Below are positions 1 to 5,415 of a stretch of 5,489 nucleotides of DNA, one piece after another. The translations under genes and the position numbers were made by a program. Source of the DNA: Dehalococcoidia bacterium. GTDB lineage: Bacteria > Chloroflexota > Dehalococcoidia > GIF9 > AB-539-J10. Each line of letters starts with the position of its first letter. Positions within the stretch are counted from its first letter, which is position 1. A model generated the notes under the pieces. That model was given only the letters and a program-made list of their open reading frames with translations, searched no databases and was not told where the DNA came from. The stretch covers positions 1 through 5,489 of the forward strand of contig DAOVDO010000070.1 of NCBI GenBank assembly GCA_030669525.1, written 5' to 3'.

Positions 1-1
1 G

Positions 2-202
2 CTTTCTTTTGTTTTTCTCACACTTTTCATAGGGTTTGTTTTTCTTGACATAAGCCATCTTGGTGGGCCTGCAGTCTTTACCAAGGTTGCCGCTGTAGAT
101 TTAATTCTTTGTGGACTGGCTGCTTTGTATGTTATGGCCGAGATTGTTTTGACACAATTCGGGTGGAAGCTGCCTGTAGGTAAGGGATGGCTGGCTGAAT
201 AG
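2..202 (+). CDS. SatP/YaaH-type acetate uptake transporter, C-terminal part
   Basis: Partial gene; the 5' end lies outside the window. The open frame gives 66 residues ending LPVGKGWLAE. Two hydrophobic segments are visible (about residues 1-17 and 26-50 of the fragment), separated by a short polar loop with DISHLGG. The final helix followed by an FGWKLPVG-like tail resembles the C-terminus of the GPR1/FUN34/YaaH family, six-helix inner-membrane proteins that take up acetate or succinate, often with protons. The substrate is family knowledge and is not shown by this fragment. The gene ends in two consecutive in-frame TAG codons (200-205) at the length expected for the family, so TAG works as a stop here; this matters for the proB amber codon further on. 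It is convergent with mfd, with 34 bp between the stop codons. A run of seven T at 210-216 follows the stop, but only a weak 4-bp stem precedes it. Confidence 0.8.
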   Translation, partial: LSFVFLTLFIGFVFLDISHLGGPAVFTKVAAVDLILCGLAALYVMAEIVLTQFGWKLPVGKGWLAE

Positions 203-236
203 TAGCTGGTTTTTTTATTGTGAGAATTACCGGGAA

Positions 237-3200
237 TTAGCCATGGAAAGGGAACTCCTGGGAGTTCCCTTTCCATGTTAGTATCTCTTCCAATACCTCT
301 GTCCACTTGTTTCCCAGAGACCTGGTATCCAGCCTTATTTGAGTGGCACCTATTTTGACTGCTCTGTGATAGCGTTTTTCCAGAGATAACATCTCCGTTT
401 TCCAGGGCTTTATAAGAATTTGCTTTCCCTGTGTGGAAATGGAGCCTATGCCAGCTTTGGTGGCTAATATCTTGACCTTCACTATAAAAAGTAGATTTTC
501 CACTGGTTGGGGCAGTATACCGAATCTATCTCTGAGTTCTGTCGTAATATCTTCTATTTCTTCGATACATTCTATCCTTGCCAGTCTGTGGTACAGGCTT
601 AATCTGGCGCTCAGGTTGGGTACATACTCTTCGGACATATAAGCAGCTAGTGGTAGAGATATGCTGGCAAATGGCTTTGTTTTGCTTGCAAGGATAGGAT
701 GACGTTCATAATGGTCTTTCCTTGATTTCTGCTCCTCAACTGCCTCGGCAAGCATCTGGCAATAGAGGTCGAAACCAATGGAGGCTATATGCCCACTCTG
801 TTTGACACCCAGAAGGTTTCCAGCTCCCCGTATCTCCAGGTCTTTCATGGCTATACTGAATCCTGCGCCCAGCTCAGTAGCTTCGTAGATAGTCCTGAGC
901 CTCTTATAAGCCTGGGAGGTTAGTTGTTTTCCTGTGTCGAACAGAAAGTAGGCGTAGGCTTGATTGGTTCCACGTCCTACTCTACCTCGTAGTTGGTAAA
1001 GCTGGGTTAAGCCAAACTTGTCAGCCTGGTCAACAATCAATGTATTGACATTGGGCATGTCCAAACCCAACTGGATAATAGTGGTGGTAACCAGGACATC
1101 GCTCTTACCGGCAATGAAATCTGACATCACCTGTTCCAGTTTTTCCTCGGGCATCTGTCCGTGAGCTATAGTTACTCTCGCTTCAGGCACCAGAGCCTGT
1201 AGTTTACTGGCAGCCAGGGAAATACTCTGAACCCGGTTGTGAACGAAAAAGACCTGCCCGTTTCTTTCTAGTTCACGCAATATTGCCTGTTTAACCAGGG
1301 TGTCATCATAAACGCCAACATAGGTATTGATAGACAGGCGTTCCGAGGGAGGTGTTTCCATGATGCTCATATCTCTGATACCGGTTAAAGACATGTGGAG
1401 GGTGCGGGGGATGGGGGTGGCACTCAGCGTAAGCACATCAACCTCTCTTCTCATTTGTTTCAGTCTTTCCTTCTGTACCACGCCGAACCGCTGTTCTTCA
1501 TCAATTATCACCAGTCCCAGGTCTTTGAGAACGATGTCTTTCTGCAACAAGCGATGGGTGCCAATGCAGATATCCACAGTGCCGTTGTACAGGCCCTGTA
1601 GTGTTGCACTTTCCTTTTCCGGGGAACAAAAGCGACTTAACATCGCTACTTTTAAGGGAAAGGCCTGTAATCTCTGGTTAAAGGCAGTGAAGTGTTGCTG
1701 GGCCAGGACAGTAGTAGGGACCAGTATGACTACCTGTTTGTTATCCATTACTACCTTGAATGCGGCACGCAAGGCTACTTCAGTCTTACCATAGCCCACG
1801 TCTCCGCAAATGAGTCGGTCCATTGGCCTGGTTTTTTCTATGTCAGCTTTGACAGCCGCTATTGCTTCAGCCTGGTCTATTGTCTCTACGTAGGGAAATG
1901 ACGCCTCCAGCTCTTGTTGCCACAATGTATCAGGAGAGAAAGCGAAGCCCGTGGTTACTTCTCTGACGGCATAAAGCTCAAGTAGCTCTCGTGCAATATC
2001 GGCCACTGATTGTTCCACTCTTCTTTTTGTTCTTTGCCATTCTTGGGTTCCCAGTCTGCTCAAGGTTGGTGATTGGTCACCGGCGCCGATGTAGCGGCTG
2101 ACGCGTCCTATCTGGTCAGCGGGCACATAAAGCTTGCCGCCAGCGGCGTATTGTAGGACAAGGTATTCCTGCTCGATCCCTGCGGCGAGCATTTTAGTTA
2201 AACCTTTAAATCTACCGATACCGTGGTCAACATGGACTACATAGTCACCGGGCTTTAGCTGTGGGAGAAGCCATTTATGGCGTATGGGCATTTTACTGCT
2301 CTGTCGTCTTTGTTTTACAAAGCCGAAGATTTCGGCATCGGTAATCAGGACTAGCTCGTTTTCCAGGACCCAGCCCTCGTTAAGTGAACCTTGAAGCAGT
2401 GTAATAGAGCCAGGAGGTGGTAACTGTTCTAGCTTTGAGGCTGGAGATGTATGAATGTCTACATCCTGTAGAAGCTCAGCCAGGCGATTTGCCTGATGGC
2501 TAACTGTTATCAAGCGTTGTTTCTGTTCAACCATTTGCCTGGATGTTTTAAGGAATAGTTCCAATTTGCCTCCATAGCCCTGGGGAGAGGTAAAAGGGAT
2601 AGGGAAGCTATTATGACTGATGCCACCCCAGGATTCTAACAGGAGATTTTGTCTGGAATCTATTTTGGATTTCATCTTCTCCCAGGTGTAATAGGGTGAG
2701 GGAAAGCCCTGTGGCAGACCGCCACTTGCTAGTTTTGCCTCTCTCGATTCTTGAGATTCCCTGTTCAGCCTTTCTATGGCAGTTATAATTTCTTCGGTAG
2801 CATCCAGAATGATGAGGGCATTATCATACAGGTAATCAAGTATGTTTCCATTATCGAATAAAGGGAAATAGAACTCAGCACCACGGAACCATTGTCTTTG
2901 CTGTAATTTAGCTATGTCTTCTTCGAGGTGTTGTTTTACCTCGGGGATACAGCTATCTAAATTCAGGGTACTGGTTATTTGTTCTGCCTGGTGAATCAAT
3001 GCTTCTCGGGCTGGAGTTATGGTTAGTGAAGATATTGAGATGGTTGAGCACTGGTCCTCAGGGTTAAACAGCCTCATGCTATCTATTTGGTTGCCAAAAA
3101 ACTCTATGCGGACTGGAGACTGGCTGCAAACCGGGTAAATATCGATAATGCCCCCTCGTCTGCTCATAGTACCGGGCACTTCAACGACGTCCTCCGTTTC

Positions 3201-3824
3201 ATATCCTATCTCTTGCCAGCGGCGCAGTAAATCTAGCGGGTCAATGCTCATGCTCTGCTCCAGGGTGTGACAGGCGGATGCAAAATCTCCTTGAGAAATT
3301 GTTTTACCTATAACTGCCAATGCTGGAGTTATTATCAAGGGAGGGTATTTGACTGCCATGCCGAAAGTTGTGGCTGGATTTATCCCCGCTGTACGTTCTC
3401 CAGGTTCTTTGCAGGGCCTGTCTGGGGTAGTACGAGGTTCCTTGTTGTACTCGGAATGGCAGGAAGCGGTGGGTAAATAGAGAGCCAGGTTGGCTAACAC
3501 TTGCAATCTTTCCACAATAGTGTTTGCGGGATAGGAAGCAAGGTACTCATAGGGAGAGAACTCGAACTCGGGAAACCTGTGCAAGCTGGCTGATGACGGA
3601 CACCAGGCTTGAAGTTGTTCATAGAGATGCTTGGCATTCTCCGGTTGGGCAGTAATTACTAACACGGGCACATTTAGCTCTTGATGAATGGCAGCTATAA
3701 GGTAAGGTCTGGCGGCATTGAGTGCTATTACCTCGCTCTTGCCTTTGTTGCTGAGCAGATGCTTTACCAGTTGTCTGTAGGCAGGCACTTCTTTAAGTAA
3801 TGAAAGCAAGCATGATAGGTTCAT
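237..3824 (-). CDS. mfd: Transcription-repair coupling factor Mfd (SF2 DNA translocase)
   Basis: Cytoplasmic ATPase of 1195 residues, near the usual family length of about 1150-1180. Mfd binds RNA polymerase stalled at DNA damage, pushes it off by ATP-driven translocation and recruits UvrA for nucleotide excision repair. Visible domains: an N-terminal UvrB-like module (about 1-380) in which the Walker A is degenerate, as is normal for Mfd; a CarD-like RNA-polymerase-interaction domain starting near 523 (LKPGDYVVHVDHGIGRFKGL); the RecG-like helicase core with Walker A GDVGYGKT (674-681), motif Ia VPTTVLAQQH (702-711), GTHRLLQ (755-761), DEEQ (775-778), SATPIPRTL (801-809) and QLRGRVGR (944-951); the TRG motif with LEIRGAGNLLG (996-1006); and a C-terminal autoinhibitory D7 region. 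Oddities: about 42 extra residues at 119-160, Q784 where His is usual and Q918-L919 where Glu-Ser/Thr is usual. The ATG start fits the family N-terminus and lies 6 bases past a -10 box; no Shine-Dalgarno is present. Stop is TAA. Confidence 0.97.
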   Translation of the reverse strand: MNLSCLLSLLKEVPAYRQLVKHLLSNKGKSEVIALNAARPYLIAAIHQELNVPVLVITAQPENAKHLYEQLQAWCPSSASLHRFPEFEFSPYEYLASYPANTIVERLQVLANLALYLPTASCHSEYNKEPRTTPDRPCKEPGERTAGINPATTFGMAVKYPPLIITPALAVIGKTISQGDFASACHTLEQSMSIDPLDLLRRWQEIGYETEDVVEVPGTMSRRGGIIDIYPVCSQSPVRIEFFGNQIDSMRLFNPEDQCSTISISSLTITPAREALIHQAEQITSTLNLDSCIPEVKQHLEEDIAKLQQRQWFRGAEFYFPLFDNGNILDYLYDNALIILDATEEIITAIERLNRESQESREAKLASGGLPQGFPSPYYTWEKMKSKIDSRQNLLLESWGGISHNSFPIPFTSPQGYGGKLELFLKTSRQMVEQKQRLITVSHQANRLAELLQDVDIHTSPASKLEQLPPPGSITLLQGSLNEGWVLENELVLITDAEIFGFVKQRRQSSKMPIRHKWLLPQLKPGDYVVHVDHGIGRFKGLTKMLAAGIEQEYLVLQYAAGGKLYVPADQIGRVSRYIGAGDQSPTLSRLGTQEWQRTKRRVEQSVADIARELLELYAVREVTTGFAFSPDTLWQQELEASFPYVETIDQAEAIAAVKADIEKTRPMDRLICGDVGYGKTEVALRAAFKVVMDNKQVVILVPTTVLAQQHFTAFNQRLQAFPLKVAMLSRFCSPEKESATLQGLYNGTVDICIGTHRLLQKDIVLKDLGLVIIDEEQRFGVVQKERLKQMRREVDVLTLSATPIPRTLHMSLTGIRDMSIMETPPSERLSINTYVGVYDDTLVKQAILRELERNGQVFFVHNRVQSISLAASKLQALVPEARVTIAHGQMPEEKLEQVMSDFIAGKSDVLVTTTIIQLGLDMPNVNTLIVDQADKFGLTQLYQLRGRVGRGTNQAYAYFLFDTGKQLTSQAYKRLRTIYEATELGAGFSIAMKDLEIRGAGNLLGVKQSGHIASIGFDLYCQMLAEAVEEQKSRKDHYERHPILASKTKPFASISLPLAAYMSEEYVPNLSARLSLYHRLARIECIEEIEDITTELRDRFGILPQPVENLLFIVKVKILATKAGIGSISTQGKQILIKPWKTEMLSLEKRYHRAVKIGATQIRLDTRSLGNKWTEVLEEILTWKGNSQEFPFHG
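242..277. terminator. Perfect 17-bp hairpin at the convergent satP/mfd junction
   Basis: Bases 242-258 and 261-277 are perfect reverse complements (arms CATGGAAAGGGAACTCC and GGAGTTCCCTTTCCATG) with two bases between them, so the real loop is about four bases. The hairpin would form in transcripts from either strand. It lies between two convergent genes, about 40 bp past the satP stop, and it encodes the last dozen residues of Mfd, ending three bases before the mfd stop codon. No clean T-tract follows on either strand: on + the next bases are only moderately T-rich, and on - they are A-rich. Classical intrinsic termination is therefore not assured. It could instead be a 3'-end stabiliser, a bidirectional roadblock or a captured palindromic repeat. 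Confidence 0.5.
3345..3470 (-). other. Extra segment of about 42 codons within mfd (residues 119-160)
   Basis: In typical Mfd proteins the helix ending VLANLALYLP is followed almost at once by the strand PLIITPALAV. Here about 42 residues separate them, rich in Pro, Arg, Thr and charged residues with two Cys, and without an obvious fold (RTTPDRPCKEPGERT lies in the middle). The reading frame is kept throughout. The coding strand includes a GCGGGGATAAATCC stretch that looks like part of a palindromic repeat, so a repeat-derived in-frame insertion is possible. The comparison is from memory of the family, so the exact borders are uncertain. It is probably a surface loop in the UvrB-like module. 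Confidence 0.5.
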
Positions 3825-3830
3825 GGCTAA

Positions 3831-3859
3831 AGTATAGCAATGTTTTCTTCAGTTGTTTA
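3831..3859 (-). promoter_or_regulatory. Predicted mfd promoter, leaderless type
   Basis: On the minus strand a -35-like TAAACA (3859-3854, 4 of 6 matches to TTGACA) is separated by 17 bp from a -10 TATACT (3836-3831, 5 of 6 matches). The -10 ends six bases before the mfd ATG, so the predicted start of transcription falls on the A of the start codon at 3824. No purine-rich Shine-Dalgarno lies upstream, which agrees with a leaderless message. Prediction from sequence only. Confidence 0.55.
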
Positions 3860-3881
3860 GCTTCGGTAGCGCTGGTATAAT
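3853..3881 (+). promoter_or_regulatory. Predicted proB promoter, extended -10, leaderless type
   Basis: A consensus -10 TATAAT (3876-3881) is preceded directly by TGG, an extended -10 (TGn). A weak -35 TTGTTT (3853-3858) lies 17 bp upstream. The proB ATG at 3890 begins eight bases after the -10, so transcription would start at about 3887-3890, leaving zero to three bases of leader. No Shine-Dalgarno is visible. The -35 shares bases with the -35 of the divergent mfd promoter, so polymerase binding at the two is probably mutually exclusive. Confidence 0.65.
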
Positions 3882-4138
3882 TCGTAACGATGTCATATCA
3901 ACGGATAGTGGTTAAATTTGGCACAAGCCTGCTCACCTCAGGTACGGATCACCTTGACCTATCGTTTATGGCTGACCTGGTACGACAGGTAGCTCAGCTT
4001 CACTGCCAGGGCAAGGAGATAATAGTAGTCTCTTCAGGGGCTATTGCTGCTGGGAGACAGAAACTGGGGGAAGTTCAGGAGCACAAAGGCACGCCTTTCA
4101 AGCAAGTTCTGGCTTCGGTAGGGCAAAGCCATCTCATG

Positions 4139-4141
4139 TAG
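4139..4141 (+). other. In-frame amber codon inside proB (codon 84)
   Basis: The context is GTAGGGCAAAGCCATCTCATG, read as VGQSHLM, then TAG, then TFEQLF. E. coli ProB, as I recall it, has Gln at this place (SRLMQLYEQLF-like), so CAG to TAG, a single C-to-T transition, is the simplest origin. The satP stop (TAG TAG) argues against wholesale reassignment of TAG in this genome. A suppressor tRNA, pyrrolysine insertion or a base-calling error cannot be excluded from this window. Confidence 0.85.
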
Positions 4142-4509
4142 ACCTTTGAGCAGCTTTTCAGCCAGTATGATATTAAAATAGCCCAGGCACTGCTTACTAA
4201 AGAAGACCTCTCCGACCGCGCTGGCTATCTTAATACTCGCAATACGCTGCTGGCTCTGGCTGAACTGGATATAATTTGCATTGTAAATGAGAACGATATT
4301 ATTACCCTGGATGAGATTGAAGAGCTTAAATTTGGGGATAATGATAACCTTTCGGCTATGGTAGCCAACCTGGTTGATGCTAACCTTCTGGTGCTGCTCA
4401 CTGATACGGGTGGTTTATACACCGCTGACCCTCATTACAGTACTGAAGCTCAGCTCATCCGACGGGTGGACAGAATTGATGCCCAAATTGAGCGTCTGGC
4501 CAGTGATAC

Positions 4510-4528
4510 TCCTGAGCGAAGCGAAGGA
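4510..4528. repeat. REP-like mini-palindrome embedded in the proB coding sequence
   Basis: TCCTGAGCGAAGCGAAGGA is an imperfect palindrome: arms TCCT/AGGA, a tandem G-A mismatch, then GC/GC closing a GAA loop. The core GCGAAGC (4516-4522) is the sequence known as an exceptionally stable DNA mini-hairpin. In frame it encodes most of PERSEGSR, at a place where E. coli ProB has only a short linker before GGMSTK. It resembles short palindromes dispersed through several bacterial genomes (the CCTGAGC...GAAGG type); only one copy is seen here, so its repeat status is from memory. Confidence 0.55.
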
Positions 4529-5034
4529 TCCCGTCAGGGGATTGGGGGCATGGTAACCAAGATTGAAGCAGCTAAACTGGCTACTTCTTCGGGGGTGAGT
4601 GTAATCATTGCCAACGGGCAGGAACCTGACATCCTGCTGAGAATTAATAAAGGGGAAGATGCAGGCACGTTTTTCCCTGCTCGACTTAACAAGATGGAAA
4701 GTAAGAAGCGCTGGATGCTCAGCGGACTGGCTTCCAGAGGCAGGGTGGTGGTGGATAAAGGTGCTGTCTTAGCTATTAAGAGGCAAAGTAAAAGCTTGCT
4801 TCCTGCTGGTGTTGTAAAGGTGGACGGTGATTTCCAGCGCGGAGATGTTGTGGATATTTTGGATGAGCAGGATGGGCATATTGGCTGTGGCATCTCTAAC
4901 TATCGCTCTGCTGATATGGCTGTTATTAAGGGGGTACATTCGGACAGGATACTCAGTCTTCTGGGCCATGATTATGGCGCCGAGGCAGTTCACAGGAACA
5001 ATATGGTGATATTGTAAACTAAGCTGTTTAAAAA

Positions 5035-5086
5035 TGTAGTTGCCCAATTCATTGGGCAATCGTGCCTGATAAATCAGGCAACTACA
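5035..5086. repeat. 52-bp three-way-junction palindromic repeat downstream of proB
   Basis: An outer 6-bp stem TGTAGT (5035-5040)/ACTACA (5081-5086) encloses two perfect 8-bp hairpins, each with a 2-base gap between arms: TGCCCAAT/ATTGGGCA (5041-5058) and TGCCTGAT/ATCAGGCA (5063-5080), joined by ATCG. In the alternative fold the termini pair as a 10-bp stem, TGTAGTTGCC/GGCAACTACA. It begins 17 bp after the proB TAA. I recognise the GTAGTTGCCC...GGCAACTAC layout as a type of dispersed repeat in environmental bacterial genomes, but only one copy is present here. No T-tract follows, so it is not a standard terminator, though it could protect the proB 3' end or hinder read-through. Confidence 0.75.
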
Positions 5087-5113
5087 AATAACTGGGGGTG
5101 AAAATTCTCTAAA

Positions 5114-5173
5114 ATGCCCAAAATAGAACGGGAAAACAAAATTAAACAGCCTATAAACAGGAGAGAGGTGTGA
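5114..5173 (+). CDS. Possible 19-codon leader ORF
   Basis: ATG at 5114 opens a 19-residue highly basic peptide (MPKIERENKIKQPINRREV) that ends TGA at 5171-5173. Its stop overlaps the GTG at 5170, the upstream possible start of the zinc-ribbon gene, by four bases (GTGA), an arrangement typical of translational coupling. Against it: the only purine-rich run (GGGGG, 5094-5098) is about 15 bases upstream, too far for a good Shine-Dalgarno, and so short an ORF can arise by chance. No function can be assigned. Confidence 0.2.
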   Translation: MPKIERENKIKQPINRREV

Positions 5174-5197
5174 AAAAGGTGATTGGCGAAAAGGGAG
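5159..5197 (+). promoter_or_regulatory. Two competing ribosome binding sites for the zinc-ribbon gene
   Basis: AGGAG at 5159-5163 lies six bases before GTG 5170, and GGGAG at 5193-5197 lies five bases before ATG 5203. Both starts are in the same frame. The ATG gives a protein opening MKRCRNC, which places the first zinc knuckle at the N-terminus as is common in small zinc ribbons, so I prefer it; the GTG form adds 11 residues. These clear sites contrast with their absence in front of mfd and proB. Confidence 0.6.
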
Positions 5198-5202
5198 CAG
5201 AA

Positions 5203-5415
5203 ATGAAGCGTTGCAGGAACTGCAATAGAGTATTGGATCGCATTTGGTTTACTGCCCTGATGACGGAGGAATGGTCCTGGAATGGAGAAGGCTATAAGGA
5301 GTGCACTGCAAGGCATAGTCTTGTTACCGATGCGGAACAGCCTGTACGGTGTCCATACTGCGGCGAGGTCGTCGGTGCAGGCCTCGACTTCGGTTTTGGA
5401 GTAGGCTACAAATGA
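5203..5415 (+). CDS. Small zinc-ribbon protein of unknown function
   Basis: Seventy residues from ATG 5203, or 81 from GTG 5170. Two CxxC knuckles are visible, CRNC (C4, C7) and CPYC (C50, C53), the usual four-Cys zinc-ribbon ligand set, with C34 and H38 between them as possible extra ligands. The middle is aromatic and Trp-rich (EEWSWNGEGYKEC) and the tail is glycine- and aromatic-rich (GLDFGFGVGYK). There is no signal peptide or membrane segment, so it is probably cytoplasmic. Zinc ribbons of this size bind nucleic acid or a protein partner; the actual role is not recognisable. It is well separated from proB by a palindromic repeat, has its own strong ribosome binding site and stops at TGA 5413-5415. 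Such short CxxC proteins are frequent in phage-like or accessory stretches, so it may mark the edge of one, but that is inference. Confidence 0.7.
   Translation: MKRCRNCNRVLDRIWFTALMTEEWSWNGEGYKECTARHSLVTDAEQPVRCPYCGEVVGAGLDFGFGVGYK

Larger units (their letters stand above)
3890..5017 (+). pseudogene. proB: Glutamate 5-kinase, full length but interrupted by one in-frame TAG
   Basis: Glutamate 5-kinase phosphorylates glutamate to glutamyl-5-phosphate with ATP, the first committed step of proline synthesis; ProA, the next enzyme, is not in the window. The frame spans 375 codons (E. coli ProB has 367 residues) and is colinear with the family on both sides of a single TAG at codon 84. Amino acid kinase domain: [10 protein letters not shown] with K9, SSGA (48-51), [10 protein letters not shown] (71-80), then after the TAG NEND (133-136), GDNDNLSA (149-156), TDTGGLYTADP (171-181) and GGMVTK (219-224). 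A C-terminal PUA domain follows from about residue 283, ending YGAEAVHRNNMVIL. No frameshift or other loss is seen, so the lesion is very recent, a sequencing error, or read through. Without read-through the products would be an 83-residue N-terminal piece (3890-4141) and, from the first ATG downstream (4358, no Shine-Dalgarno), a 219-residue piece; neither has a full active site. An extra peptide PERSEGSR (208-215) comes from a palindromic repeat. Confidence 0.9.

Noticed and set aside
203..220. Intrinsic terminator for satP using the T7 run at 210-216
   Set aside because: The only stem directly before the T-run is about four pairs including a G-T, and it overlaps the stop codon; too weak to call on its own.
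1026..1028. Gln933 of Mfd as a third unusual substitution
   Set aside because: E. coli has Arg and B. subtilis has Asp at the aligned place, so the position varies naturally.
1327..1794. 155-codon open frame on the + strand inside mfd
   Set aside because: It lies opposite the conserved helicase motifs of Mfd; its protein resembles nothing and its composition is what the complement of the Mfd frame gives.
4139..4141. Programmed stop-codon read-through signal
   Set aside because: The bases after the TAG (ACC TTT) do not match known leaky contexts, and I see no convincing stem-loop directly downstream.
4534..4893. 119-codon open frame on the - strand opposite proB
   Set aside because: It is the antisense of the conserved proB 3' half, with Ser/Thr/Pro-rich low-information sequence and no promoter or ribosome site.
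4769..5059. Open frame on the - strand crossing the proB end and the palindromic repeat
   Set aside because: It starts inside the three-way-junction repeat and runs antisense to the conserved PUA domain; no supporting signals.
5035..5086. tRNA-like or CRISPR-like element
   Set aside because: Three stems suggest a cloverleaf at first sight, but at 52 bases it lacks an anticodon arm, T-loop and D-loop signatures; there is a single unit with no spacers, so it is not a CRISPR array.
5074..5316. 80-codon open frame on the - strand opposite the zinc-ribbon gene
   Set aside because: The + strand frame has paired CxxC motifs and strong ribosome binding sites, while this frame has no recognisable feature.
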